This document shows, piece by piece, positions 45,334 to 55,665 of a DNA stretch of 64,000 nucleotides. Source of the stretch: Oscillospiraceae bacterium (GTDB lineage: Bacteria > Bacillota > Clostridia > Oscillospirales > Oscillospiraceae); the NCBI GenBank assembly GCA_024404315.1, contig JAKSQD010000006.1, forward strand, positions 1 to 64,000, written 5' to 3'. The translations under genes and the position numbers were made by a program. Position 1 is the stretch's first letter. Each line of letters starts with the position of its first letter. A model generated the notes under the pieces. That model searched no databases. It was not told the origin of the DNA and worked only from the letters and a program-made list of their open reading frames with translations.

Positions 45334-45453
45334 GTTGTAACCATTCCTCTCCTGTGTCTGCGGTTCCGGCTGTAAATAGGGGGCTGTTTCGAACCGCCTG
45401 GAAAAATGTACCGTTGATGAGAATATTGACTGATAAAACAGCATTTCGCTGAT

Positions 45454-46269
45454 TTATGCGGGGGAAAAGGGCTTCACCGACTCGAAGGGGCCCACATGAG
45501 CACCGTCGGGCAGGGAGGTGAAGGAGACCTGAGAAGCGTTGACCACGCAATCCTTGCCCAGAGCGCACTCGGTGAGCATGGAGTTGGGACCAATGACGCA
45601 GTGTTCGCCGCAGGAAACCTGACCGCGGAGGATGGTTCCGGGCATCAGCACGGTTCCTGCGCCCAGCTCGGCACCGGCTTCGGCATAGGTGGCGGCGGGA
45701 TCGATGATGTCCACGCCCTCCTGCATCAGGCGGCAAAGGGTATCCTCCAAACCCAGCTGGCGGGCACGGATGAAATCTGCCTGGGTGTACAGGGGGAGCA
45801 TCTGGATTTCAGGGTCATTGAGGGGGGAGTAATAATCGCCCACGTTCATTCCCTCCAGGCCGCCGTCCGCCAGATTGACGGAATCCACCCGGTAAACGCC
45901 GTGGGGATCGTCGGCGGGGGTGAGGAATTCGGCGTTGACCAGCTCCTCGCAGGCGGAGGTGGACAGCCAGACGGGATCCAGAATGCAAATGACTTGACCA
46001 TCACACTCGGTGGCAAAGGCCATCAGCTTTTGCTCTAATTCGGGATCGTCCAGGGAGACAATTTCGCTGCCCAGCGGGAAGCAGACAGCGGAACGATCCA
46101 TACAATCGGATTCAGAAATGACAAAAAAACGCTCAACACCCATCCGACGCAGACTCATGGAAAGCCAGCGTGCCACGGGGGAAAACAGGATTGTTTTCAG
46201 CATGAGCGGATCACAGGGGGAGGAAGTAGATTCTCGCACAATCATCACAACAGCGCTGGAAGCAACCAT
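45454..46269 (-). CDS. Truncated GlmU-like protein without the nucleotidyltransferase motif
   Basis: This 271-residue protein occupies the usual glmU place before prs. Its C-terminal half matches the start of the GlmU left-handed beta-helix: LMQEGVDIIDPAATYAEAGA, PGTILRG, CVIGPNS and VGPF. It stops where the acetyltransferase catalytic and CoA-binding part should begin, about 150 residues early. The N-terminal half keeps only remnants, and the LAAGxGTRM uridyltransferase motif is absent. AGAGGTG lies 9 bases before the ATG, and the frame is intact, so it is expressed but probably not a working GlmU. Confidence 0.75.
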   Translation of the reverse strand: MVASSAVVMIVRESTSSPCDPLMLKTILFSPVARWLSMSLRRMGVERFFVISESDCMDRSAVCFPLGSEIVSLDDPELEQKLMAFATECDGQVICILDPVWLSTSACEELVNAEFLTPADDPHGVYRVDSVNLADGGLEGMNVGDYYSPLNDPEIQMLPLYTQADFIRARQLGLEDTLCRLMQEGVDIIDPAATYAEAGAELGAGTVLMPGTILRGQVSCGEHCVIGPNSMLTECALGKDCVVNASQVSFTSLPDGAHVGPFESVKPFSPA

Positions 46270-46341
46270 ATCCCTGTTCACCTCTTTCATTTGATTGGAG
46301 TGGTTGGAAAAGGAAAAACCGTTTCCGACCCTGACGGGGTC

Positions 46342-46352
46342 ATTATAGCACA
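46342..46352 (-). promoter_or_regulatory. Extended -10 promoter of the GlmU-like gene
   Basis: Minus strand TGTGCTATAATGACC, with TATAAT at 46342-46347. A small perfect hairpin GACCC/GGGTC follows at the likely transcript start (46327-46341). Confidence 0.65.
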
Positions 46353-46433
46353 GGGAATCTGAGAATTGCACATGGAATTAGAGAAATTTGTATATTTTGG
46401 CGTTTTTACAGATTTAGAAGGTTTTTGAAGGGG

Positions 46434-46458
46434 GCTTTCGTGGGATTTGAACGAAAGC
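46434..46458. other. Intergenic hairpin
   Basis: GCTTTCGT and ACGAAAGC pair around a 9-base loop, in the region between the divergent GlmU-like and GntR promoters. No T-run follows. Role unknown. Confidence 0.5.
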
Positions 46459-46561
46459 AAAGAATGGTTTGGGCGAGCCGGAAACGGGGAAAGAAAAGAG
46501 GCGCTTTTTTTTGTCATTGCTTGGGGCGTTTACCTGTAACCATTTGTTTCCAGATCAGACC

Positions 46562-46590
46562 TTGACAAAGATAAACCGAGAGACTATACT
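46562..46590 (+). promoter_or_regulatory. Promoter of the GntR-ABC operon
   Basis: TTGACA (46562-46567), a 17-base spacer, and TATACT (46585-46590). The following bases contain TGTACC and GGTATACA, an imperfect inverted pair that may be the operator of a YtrA-like repressor. Confidence 0.88.
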
Positions 46591-46648
46591 AACTGTACCA
46601 ACATCTATCATACAGGTATACAGACTGAAACACGATGGAGGTGATCCT

Positions 46649-47038
46649 TTGTTCATTACGCTCAATTATAAAAGCCGCACTCCCATCTGTGACCAGCTTT
46701 GCGAGTCCATCATCCAGCTGGCAGGATGCGGTGTGCTGGCCTCCGGCGATTCGCTGCCCTCGGTTCGCAGCCTCGCCCAGGAACTGGGTATCAATCCCAA
46801 CACCGTCCAAAAGTCCTATCGTATCTTGGAACAGCAGGGCATTTTGGAATCCATTCCCGGAAAAGGCTCTTTCATCGCCCGAGGCGATGGAGCCAGAGTC
46901 ACCCTCAGAGAGACGGGGCGAAAAACGCTGGAGGCAGGCATTGAGACAGCCCTCAGCCGGGGACTCTCCCCGGAGGAAATCCTCCAGATCTGCGAAAGCT
47001 ACTTATCAAACAAGAAAGAAGGGAACGCCCATGATTGA
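46649..47038 (+). CDS. GntR-family regulator, YtrA type
   Basis: This 129-residue protein has a winged-helix DNA-binding domain (SLPSVRSLAQELGINPNTVQKSY) and only a short C-terminal helix tail, which is the YtrA subfamily pattern. Such regulators repress linked ABC transporter operons. The start is a TTG, 7 bases after GGAGG (46637-46641). Its TGA overlaps the next ATG in the string ATGATTGA, so translation is coupled to the ATPase gene. Confidence 0.88.
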   Translation: MFITLNYKSRTPICDQLCESIIQLAGCGVLASGDSLPSVRSLAQELGINPNTVQKSYRILEQQGILESIPGKGSFIARGDGARVTLRETGRKTLEAGIETALSRGLSPEEILQICESYLSNKKEGNAHD

Positions 47039-47942
47039 GATTTCGTCTTTCGTGAAGCGATTTGACAAATTGGTTGCCCTCAACGGCATCTCGTTCAACA
47101 TTGCGGAAGGAAGCATTTTCGGTCTGGTGGGAAGCAATGGTGCGGGCAAATCCACGCTGCTGCGCAGTCTCTGCGGCGTTTACGCACCCGATGGAGGAGA
47201 GATTCTCATTGACGGCCAGACACCCTATGAAAATCCCAAGCTCAAGTCAAGCGTTATTTTTGTGCCGGATTTTCCTTATTATGAACCGCAGGCCACATTA
47301 AAAACCATGGCCAAGTTTTATCATACCATCTATCCCGACTGGAGCCGCAAGGAATATAACCGTTTGTGCGGCCTGTTCGGCCTGAACCAGAAAACCCGCA
47401 TCCACAATATGTCCAAGGGAATGCAGCGTCAGGCCGCCCTCATCTGCGCTCTGGCCGCTCAACCCCGGTATTTGCTGCTGGACGAAGTGTTTGACGGACT
47501 TGACCCCGTGATGCGCCAGCTGCTCAAGCGCATCATTTCCGAGCAGGTGGCAGAGCGAAATATGACGGTGGTCATTGCCTCCCATAACCTCCGGGAGCTG
47601 GAGGATTTCTGCGACCATGTGGGTCTCATCCACGAAGGCGGCGTCATCTTTGAGCAGGAGCTGGACGCTCTGCGCCTGGGCATCCACAAGGCACAGGCGG
47701 TTTTCCAGCCTCCGCTGGAATTCCAGCAGCTGGACTGGCTGAAAGAGCGGCTGGACATCGTGAAGCTGGAAATCCGTGGTTCCATGATCTCTCTGGTGGC
47801 TCGTAAGGATCAGGAAACCGTGGAGAATGTCCTGAACGAGCTGGAACCGGTGTTCTCCGAGACCCTTCCCCTTTCTCTGGAAGAGGTATTTATCAGTGAA
47901 ATGGAGGCGGCAGGCTATGACCTCAACAAGATCATCTCGTAA
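47031..47942 (+). CDS. ABC transporter ATP-binding protein
   Basis: This 303-residue ATPase has Walker A GSNGAGKST near residue 38, the signature-like MSKGMQRQAALI near 130, and Walker B YLLLDEVFDGLDP near 150. The C-terminal 90 residues are an extension seen in exporter-type ATPases. It overlaps gntR by 8 bases and the permease gene by 26 bases. With the permease it probably forms a drug or peptide efflux pump. Confidence 0.92.
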   Translation: MIEISSFVKRFDKLVALNGISFNIAEGSIFGLVGSNGAGKSTLLRSLCGVYAPDGGEILIDGQTPYENPKLKSSVIFVPDFPYYEPQATLKTMAKFYHTIYPDWSRKEYNRLCGLFGLNQKTRIHNMSKGMQRQAALICALAAQPRYLLLDEVFDGLDPVMRQLLKRIISEQVAERNMTVVIASHNLRELEDFCDHVGLIHEGGVIFEQELDALRLGIHKAQAVFQPPLEFQQLDWLKERLDIVKLEIRGSMISLVARKDQETVENVLNELEPVFSETLPLSLEEVFISEMEAAGYDLNKIIS

Positions 47943-50004
47943 GGAGCGGACACAGGCGCAGTTCAGCCGTGTGTACCGTTGGGAGCTGAACAGCACACGC
48001 ATGTTGAGCCTTTTCTACACCATCGCTACGTTGGTGATAATGCCCGGTACCGTGCTGATGGAGATTCTGAGCAATCGTGCCTATTATTCCAACATGGCCA
48101 ACTGGGAGGGAGAAACCAAAGAGGTTGTGCAAGGCTACTTTATCAACACCATTTTCTCCTCTTATAACAGAGTTTTGAGCACGAGCATGTTTGTGCTGCT
48201 GTGCGCCTTCCTTTTCTGCTTTGCGGGAAAATCCTTCGGCTATATGCACACCCGCCGCAGCGTGGATTTGTTCCACGCCCTTCCGGTGAAGCGCGCCCCC
48301 CTGCTGATGGGCAAGTATTTGGCCGGACTGACGGCGCTGATTCTTCCCCAGGTGGTGGCCACGGCGCTTTGCCAGCTGGTTTGCGTGATTTATGAGGTCG
48401 GGGTGGAACCGGTCTTTTTCTGGCAAAGACTGGGACTGATGGTTCTGATGACCGTTGCCGCCTTTACCTTTGCCATGCTGTTCATGGTCATCTCTGGCAC
48501 CCTGCCCAGCGCTTACCTTTCCATGCTCTCTCTTTCCCTGGGCTGGCCCTTTGCCGTCAATGTGGCAGACCAAACCATGGCGCAATTCCTGCCCGGTTAC
48601 GTTTCCGTCATCAGCGGGGAGCTATATACCTTGTTCTGTCCCTTTGGAGCGTTGCTTCAGGTGCTGGGGAGTGACTATACCCGCTATGTCTTCTTTGGTT
48701 CTGAGGAGGTGGATGCAGAACAGGCCATGGCCAGTCCGTGGTTTATCGGCTGGTGGATTGTCCTGAGCGTTGTCATGCTGGTGGTTGCTCTTCTTTATTA
48801 TAACCGCAGAAAGAGCGAATCTGCCGAGAATTTCTTCTCCTTCCCCGTGATTCGTGGTCTGATTCGTGGCCTGCTGGCCATGGCAGTGGGCTTGGAGGCC
48901 GGTTTGACGCTGGGCAGTATGCTCAACAGCAACCGGGCTTTCTTGGGCGGCATTCTGCTGGGAGCCATGACCACCCATATCGTCTATCAGTTTGTGCTGA
49001 CCCACAGCTTCCGGGGCTTTTGGAAAACCATTCCCGCCTTTGGGGTGTCCATGGTGGTGCTGGGCGGCTTCCTCTACGGCCTGTATACCGGCGGTTTGGG
49101 ATATGTGACCCGTCTGCCCGACCTCGCCGACGTGGAGCGGGTGGAGTTCTGCTTGCCCACGACCGCAGCGGATGGCAGCAAGGAGGGTTATTTCTCCCAG
49201 CATACGGGGATGAGCGTCTATGACATGCGGGAGGATTATCTCTTTGACCTGGATCCTGTCTTCACCAAGGAAAGCGACATCGCCGCTATGGAGGAGTTCC
49301 ACCGAGAGCTGGTGAATACCCGCTATCCCGGCCCCTATCTGCCCTTTGAAAAACTGGATTATTCCAATTATGACAGTAATATCCGTTATACCATGAAGGA
49401 CGGCTCCACACAGTCTCGAAACTATTGGTTCTATCTGATGGACTCGGATACCGAGCTGTTGCAGCGGCTGGCGGAGGTTCAGAAGCTGGACACTATTCAG
49501 AATTGCTGCCCCTTCTACAGCATGGATGCGCAGTACATCGCTGATGTCAACATGAACGATTATGAGAGCACCTATGAGTACAACGCCTATAACAACCAGC
49601 TCACAGAGGAAGAAAAGCAGCTGGTCTGGGATACCTTTGTGGAGGAGCTGAACAGCACCGATTTCTTCTATGAGCCCAAGCTGATGACCGAAGAAGAGCT
49701 GGAGCTGATCCGCCAGCGTCAGAACGAGGACAGCAGCATGATGGACGGCACGAGCGAGGATACCAGTACCCGAATCTATTATTACATCACCGTGGGACAC
49801 ATTCCCATGGAGGAGGTTTCTCCCGAGCTGAAAACTCTGCTGGAGCAGAAGCAGCAGCAGGAGACCCAGTTGTTTGCAGGCGCTCCCAGTTATATGACGG
49901 GCCCGGATTTCCCCATCCCTGAGTGCTGCGTCAAGACTCGCCAGCTCATTGAAGAGCTGACCGAGCCATACGGCCAGCGTTACGACTACGACGAAATGGA
50001 ATAA
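47917..50004 (+). CDS. ABC transporter permease with large extracytoplasmic domain
   Basis: This 695-residue protein has six or more membrane helices in residues 25-400, including LVIMPGTVLMEIL, LLCAFLFCFAGKSFGYM and ILGGFLYGLYTGG-like segments near the end. About 300 hydrophilic residues follow, rich in Tyr, Asp and Glu, with no further helix. GGAGG lies 9 bases before the ATG inside the ATPase gene. The exposed domain is not recognised with certainty; it could sense or bind the substrate. It is paired with the ATPase and a lipoprotein. Confidence 0.8.
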   Translation: MTSTRSSRKERTQAQFSRVYRWELNSTRMLSLFYTIATLVIMPGTVLMEILSNRAYYSNMANWEGETKEVVQGYFINTIFSSYNRVLSTSMFVLLCAFLFCFAGKSFGYMHTRRSVDLFHALPVKRAPLLMGKYLAGLTALILPQVVATALCQLVCVIYEVGVEPVFFWQRLGLMVLMTVAAFTFAMLFMVISGTLPSAYLSMLSLSLGWPFAVNVADQTMAQFLPGYVSVISGELYTLFCPFGALLQVLGSDYTRYVFFGSEEVDAEQAMASPWFIGWWIVLSVVMLVVALLYYNRRKSESAENFFSFPVIRGLIRGLLAMAVGLEAGLTLGSMLNSNRAFLGGILLGAMTTHIVYQFVLTHSFRGFWKTIPAFGVSMVVLGGFLYGLYTGGLGYVTRLPDLADVERVEFCLPTTAADGSKEGYFSQHTGMSVYDMREDYLFDLDPVFTKESDIAAMEEFHRELVNTRYPGPYLPFEKLDYSNYDSNIRYTMKDGSTQSRNYWFYLMDSDTELLQRLAEVQKLDTIQNCCPFYSMDAQYIADVNMNDYESTYEYNAYNNQLTEEEKQLVWDTFVEELNSTDFFYEPKLMTEEELELIRQRQNEDSSMMDGTSEDTSTRIYYYITVGHIPMEEVSPELKTLLEQKQQQETQLFAGAPSYMTGPDFPIPECCVKTRQLIEELTEPYGQRYDYDEME

Positions 50005-50031
50005 CGCTCAACCTGGAAAGGAGCATACCGA

Positions 50032-50781
50032 ATGAAAATCAAATTTCCCAAACAGACCGCTTTTGTTCTTTCTCTCGCCCTGGTGTTTTCTTTGTTGACC
50101 GGCTGCGGAAGCAAAACGCCTGCTGTGGATTCCGGCTCCTCCGATGGAGCGGAGTCCCTGGAACCGGATACCTCCTTCCAGGAAGAGACACCGTCTGGCA
50201 GCCACTTCCAAACCTATGACGAGGTGCTCGACGCCATCCAGAAGGGACTTTCCGCCGGTGAGGATGCGGAGTATTACGCCAAGCTGGGGCTGAATGTGGG
50301 GTTTGTCACCTATGCCCAGGAGTTGGAGGGTGAGGTGGACGAATACGGCGAGCCTCTGCGCTTTGGCTATTCCCTCCTCGATTTGGATGGAGACGGCACG
50401 GATGAGCTGGTGGTTGGCATTCGGTTTGCAGAAATGCCCATTGTTCTGGATGTGTTCGGCCAGTCTGAGTCAGGTGTCAGCCTGCTGTTTTCCAGTGAAG
50501 GAGATAGCCGCTGGTATCTGGGCGAAAACAACGAGATTTATAACTTCATCCTGCCCGAGACCGGCACAAGCTATTATTGCAGATATCAGATGTCCGAGCA
50601 TGAAATGATTTTAGGCCGTGCCCTCTTCTACTACCCCGGCGAAGACCCGGAAAAGCCCTGGTGCTGTAGCAGCACCGGCTTCGAACCCGAGGACGCAAAG
50701 CGTGTCACCGAGGAGGAAGCCCAGGAGCTGCTGGAGGAGCTGTGGCCGGTGGATTTGGATTTGCAGCTTTTTGAGGAGTAA
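50032..50781 (+). CDS. Lipoprotein with EF-hand-like Asp motif
   Basis: This 249-residue protein has a signal with lipobox SLLTGC (Cys about 24). A Ser-rich linker follows, and then a domain with LLDLDGDGTDELVVG, a calcium-binding-like FG-GAP or dockerin-type loop. It begins 27 bases after the permease stop and is probably cotranscribed with it. A role in helping the exporter or sensing its substrate outside the membrane is a guess. GAAAGGAGCATACCGA precedes the ATG. Confidence 0.78.
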   Translation: MKIKFPKQTAFVLSLALVFSLLTGCGSKTPAVDSGSSDGAESLEPDTSFQEETPSGSHFQTYDEVLDAIQKGLSAGEDAEYYAKLGLNVGFVTYAQELEGEVDEYGEPLRFGYSLLDLDGDGTDELVVGIRFAEMPIVLDVFGQSESGVSLLFSSEGDSRWYLGENNEIYNFILPETGTSYYCRYQMSEHEMILGRALFYYPGEDPEKPWCCSSTGFEPEDAKRVTEEEAQELLEELWPVDLDLQLFEE

Positions 50782-50803
50782 AAAACCTATCACAAGTTGA
50801 TAC

Positions 50804-50873
50804 GGGAGGGTGAATCAGTGCCGGGAAGAGGCCGGACCCCGTTTGTCAGGTCCATTAGGGCTGATTCCCTCCC
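50804..50873. ncRNA. Candidate structured RNA or repeat after the lipoprotein gene
   Basis: GGGAGGGTGAATCAG at 50804 pairs with CTGATTCCCTCCC at 50861-50873 with two bulges. Inside, CCGG/CCGG and GGACC/GGTCC can form alternative hairpins. This is more structure than a terminator needs, and no T-run follows. No known RNA class was recognised. Confidence 0.4.
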
Positions 50874-50884
50874 TGTCATAAAAG

Positions 50885-50917
50885 AAAGCCTCTTGCCCTT
50901 GCCGGTGAGAGGCTTTT
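50885..50917 (+). terminator. Terminator of the GntR-ABC operon
   Basis: AAAGCCTCT (50885-50893) pairs with AGAGGCTTT (50908-50916), ending in TTTT. Confidence 0.8.
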
Positions 50918-50946
50918 GACTTGGAGCCTATCCCCTCTCCAAGAAC

Positions 50947-50996
50947 AAAAGCCTGAAAGAGAGCCGTTGTGACTATCTTTCAGGCTTGATTTTTTT
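50947..50996. terminator. Bidirectional terminator next to ilvD
   Basis: AAGCCTGAAAGA (50949-50960) pairs with TCTTTCAGGCTT (50976-50987), with GATTTTTTT on the plus strand and TTTTG on the minus strand. Confidence 0.88.
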
Positions 50997-51039
50997 GAAA
51001 ATTCAGCGAAAAACGTTGCAGTTTGTTCCCAGAGCCGGA

Positions 51040-52713
51040 TTACTTGGTCTTGAGCACAGCGCCCTTGTCGGCGGAAGTGACCAGGCTTGCGTAACGAGCC
51101 AGATAACCGGTCTTGACCTTGGGCTCAGGCATCACCAGGTTGGCCTTGCGCTCTGCCAGAACCTCGTCAGAAACCTCCAGGTGAATCTTGTGACCCAGAA
51201 TGTCAATGGAGATGATGTCGCCCTCTTCCACCAGACCGATGGTACCACCAGCGGCGGCCTCGGGGGAGACGTGGCCGATGGAAGCGCCACGGGTAGCGCC
51301 GGAGAAACGACCGTCGGTAATCAGAGCGACGCTCTCACCCAGACCCATGCCGCAGATGGCGGAGGTGGGGTTGAGCATCTCACGCATACCGGGGCCACCC
51401 TTGGGGCCTTCGTAGCGGATGACAACCACATCACCGGGCTTGATGCCGCCAGCGTAGATAACAGCGATGGCCTCTTCCTCGCTGTTGAAGACACGGGCGG
51501 GGCCGGAATGCTTCATCATCTCGGGAGCAACAGCGGCGGCCTTGACCACGCAGCCGTCCTCGGCCAGGTTGCCGAACAGGACGGAGATGCCGCCGGTCTT
51601 CATGAAGGGACGATCCAGAGGACGGATGATTTCGGGATTGCGAACCTTGGCGTCAGCGATGTTTTCGCCGACGGTCTTACCGGTGCAGGTGATGCCGTCG
51701 GTCTTCAGCAGGCCAGCGTCAGCCAGCTCCTTCATGACGGCGTACACGCCGCCCGCCTGCTCCAAATCCTCCATGAAGGTGTGGCCAGCGGGGGCCAGGT
51801 GGCACAGGTTGGGGGTGACAGCGGCGATTTCGTTGGACATGTTCAGATCCAGCTCAATGCCGCACTCATGGGCGATGGCGGGCAGGTGCAGCATGGTGTT
51901 GGTGGAGCAGCCCAGAGCCATATCCACGGTTTCAGCGTTGTGGAAAGCGTCGGCGGTCATGATGTCACGGGGGCGGATGTTCTTTTCCAGCAGCTCCATA
52001 ATCTTCATACCGGCCTGCTTTGCCAGGCGGATGCGGGCGGAGTAGGGAGCGGGGATGGTACCGTTGCCCTTCAGACCCATGCCGATGGCCTCAGTCAGGC
52101 AGTTCATGGAGTTGGCGGTGTACATGCCGGAGCAGGAGCCGCAGGAGGGGCAGCAGTTGTTGACGTACTCTTCCACACCGGCCTCATCCAGAGTGCCAGC
52201 GTGATAAGCGCCGACAGCCTCGAACATATCGCTCAGGCAGGTGCGGCTGCCGTCGTTCATGTGACCGGCCAGCATGGGGCCACCGGAGACAAAGATGGTG
52301 GGGATGTTGATGCGGGCGGCGGCCATCAGCAGGCCGGGGACGTTCTTGTCACAGTTGGGAATCATGACCAGAGCGTCAAACTGATGCGCAATGGCCATGC
52401 ACTCGGTGGAGTCGGCAATCAGGTCACGAGTGACCAGAGAATACTTCATGCCGATGTGACCCATTGCGATGCCGTCGCAGACAGCGATAGCGGGGAACTC
52501 GATGGGAGTACCGCCAGCCAGACGGACACCGGCCTTGACTGCCTCGGCGATTTTGTCCAGGTTCATATGACCAGGGACGATCTCGTTATGGGAACAGACG
52601 ATACCGACCAGAGGACGGTCGGTTTCTTCCTTGGTGTAGCCCAGAGCGGCAAACAGGGAGCGGTTGGGCGCACGGTCTACGCCCTGCGTGACATGAGCGG
52701 ATCTCAGTGCCAT
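51040..52713 (-). CDS. ilvD: Dihydroxy-acid dehydratase
   Basis: This 557-residue iron-sulfur enzyme starts [20 protein letters not shown]. Cluster and active-site landmarks are [16 protein letters not shown] and [18 protein letters not shown], then [20 protein letters not shown]. It makes the 2-oxo acids of valine and isoleucine. AAAAGGAGGATTTCCCC precedes the ATG; the longer frame upstream overlaps the acyltransferase gene and is not used. It lies 37 bases after the acyltransferase gene and ends at a strong terminator. Confidence 0.97.
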   Translation of the reverse strand: MALRSAHVTQGVDRAPNRSLFAALGYTKEETDRPLVGIVCSHNEIVPGHMNLDKIAEAVKAGVRLAGGTPIEFPAIAVCDGIAMGHIGMKYSLVTRDLIADSTECMAIAHQFDALVMIPNCDKNVPGLLMAAARINIPTIFVSGGPMLAGHMNDGSRTCLSDMFEAVGAYHAGTLDEAGVEEYVNNCCPSCGSCSGMYTANSMNCLTEAIGMGLKGNGTIPAPYSARIRLAKQAGMKIMELLEKNIRPRDIMTADAFHNAETVDMALGCSTNTMLHLPAIAHECGIELDLNMSNEIAAVTPNLCHLAPAGHTFMEDLEQAGGVYAVMKELADAGLLKTDGITCTGKTVGENIADAKVRNPEIIRPLDRPFMKTGGISVLFGNLAEDGCVVKAAAVAPEMMKHSGPARVFNSEEEAIAVIYAGGIKPGDVVVIRYEGPKGGPGMREMLNPTSAICGMGLGESVALITDGRFSGATRGASIGHVSPEAAAGGTIGLVEEGDIISIDILGHKIHLEVSDEVLAERKANLVMPEPKVKTGYLARYASLVTSADKGAVLKTK

Positions 52714-52750
52714 GGGGAAATCCTCCTTTTGGTTATAGGTGAGTGGTGAA

Positions 52751-53848
52751 TCAAGGATGATGGGTGTGCGGATGGTGGGCGAGCAGTGCCTGGAAACCCT
52801 TGGTGATGAGCCGCTTCTCGGCGTTGAGCAGGAAGGAAAGCACCAGCGTGTCAGCCACCAGCACCAGAAGAATGAGTTCGGGATAGGCGAACCCATAGGA
52901 AAAATGGTTCAAGAAATAGGCTTTGATGAGAGTGTGCGTGAGAAACAGGTTCATAGAGTGTTCGCCCAAAAGCTCCAGCCCCTTGTTGAGCAGCGGAACA
53001 CGGGATAGGTGCAGATACACCAAAAGGGCAAGACACAGCACGGCGGGAGCCTCAAAAAGCCCCGGCTGCTTGAATCTCCGCACGCAGAGCATGAAAAACA
53101 AAGCGCCAGCGCTCAAAACCGGGAAGGCTGCCAGCCAAGCGGATTTGTTGCGGGAGAGGGCAAGGCCAATCTGTTCAAACACGCCTTCCTGAGCCAACAG
53201 GATGCCCAGAACCACGGGCAGCAGATAGCGCCAGCCGTTGGAGGAGGGTTTGCCGCCGAACAGACGGGGAATCAGGATGGTCAACGGGATAAGCGACCAC
53301 CGCAGACGCTTGGCCAGCAGAATGAGCGGCGGAACCAGAAACACCAGCAGCGCCGCCAAGGACATATACCACCAAGTGGCGTTGTAGGTGGGGGTACCAA
53401 AGGCTTTTGCCAGACCGAACCCGTCAATCACGGTGTAGTAGCAGCGCTCCACCAGCTTTTTGCCGTAGATGGAAGCCCTTGTCCGCTCCGTGAAGAAGGA
53501 GACCAGCTGGCAATCCACAAACACCAGCCAAAAGCCGGTCATCATGGAAAAATACCGCCGGAGGGAGTACCGGAAGCAGTCCATCTCGGGCTGCTGAGAC
53601 AGGCGCTTTCCGAAGGAAAGGGTGGTTCCGTAGGCGGTGAGAAAGACAAAGGTAGCCACGCACAGCTTGCACATCTGGGCAATGGCGATGACTCGTTTTT
53701 CCGGCAGCAGCCAGAAATTCACCAGCTCCATGCCGGGGGTATCGGCAGAATAGAAGAGATGGTGGAGATACATCATCAAAATGGCAATGCCTTTGAGGAT
53801 GTTGGTGTCCGTTTTGGAAAAGGGACGGGAGGACGTGGCGTGTTCCAT
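52751..53848 (-). CDS. Membrane acyltransferase-3-like protein inside the ilv locus
   Basis: This 365-residue protein has about ten membrane helices. It begins with the pattern [20 protein letters not shown], where the two adjacent His residues match the conserved catalytic region of acyltransferase-3 (OafA/fucose O-acetylase-like) proteins. [18 protein letters not shown] near the end is also typical. Such proteins O-acylate sugars or peptidoglycan-linked polymers. The C-terminus AHHPHTHHP is His-rich. AAGGAG lies 6 bases before the ATG; a GTG one codon earlier is too close. It sits between ilvC and ilvD with no known role in amino acid synthesis. Confidence 0.8.
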   Translation of the reverse strand: MEHATSSRPFSKTDTNILKGIAILMMYLHHLFYSADTPGMELVNFWLLPEKRVIAIAQMCKLCVATFVFLTAYGTTLSFGKRLSQQPEMDCFRYSLRRYFSMMTGFWLVFVDCQLVSFFTERTRASIYGKKLVERCYYTVIDGFGLAKAFGTPTYNATWWYMSLAALLVFLVPPLILLAKRLRWSLIPLTILIPRLFGGKPSSNGWRYLLPVVLGILLAQEGVFEQIGLALSRNKSAWLAAFPVLSAGALFFMLCVRRFKQPGLFEAPAVLCLALLVYLHLSRVPLLNKGLELLGEHSMNLFLTHTLIKAYFLNHFSYGFAYPELILLVLVADTLVLSFLLNAEKRLITKGFQALLAHHPHTHHP

Positions 53849-53878
53849 CACAAGCTCCTTTCCTATATGACAGATCCA

Positions 53879-53906
53879 AAAAGAAAAGAGACGGGCGAGA
53901 AGCCCG
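53879..53906 (-). terminator. Likely terminator just before the acyltransferase gene
   Basis: CGGGC (53892-53896) and GCCCG (53902-53906) pair around GAGAA, and the minus strand continues with a T-rich run. It could reduce readthrough from ilvC. Confidence 0.55.
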
Positions 53907-53971
53907 CCCCTTTTGTCAGACGTTGCTTGGCGCTCGGCTGAGACAGCCCAAGCGCAACCGTTTTGGGGGTT

Positions 53972-54031
53972 CTCAGGGGAGACGTTATCCAGTCACCCCT
54001 GAGCGAGGGTTCGGGGCGAGAAACCCCGAAC
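53972..54031 (-). other. Two strong hairpins between ilvC and the acyltransferase gene
   Basis: CTCAGGGG pairs with CCCCTGAG (53972-54003), and GTTCGGGG with CCCCGAAC (54009-54031). Neither is followed by a T-run on the minus strand. They may stabilise the ilvC transcript 3' end. Confidence 0.6.
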
Positions 54032-54055
54032 TGGTACGGAATCCTGTTCCGGTGA

Positions 54056-55652
<1,597 letters not shown>

Positions 55653-55665
55653 ATCGGTTCCCTCC

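Noticed and set aside
50986..52749. 587-codon plus-strand frame opposite ilvD
   Set aside because: Antisense shadow of ilvD with no start signals.
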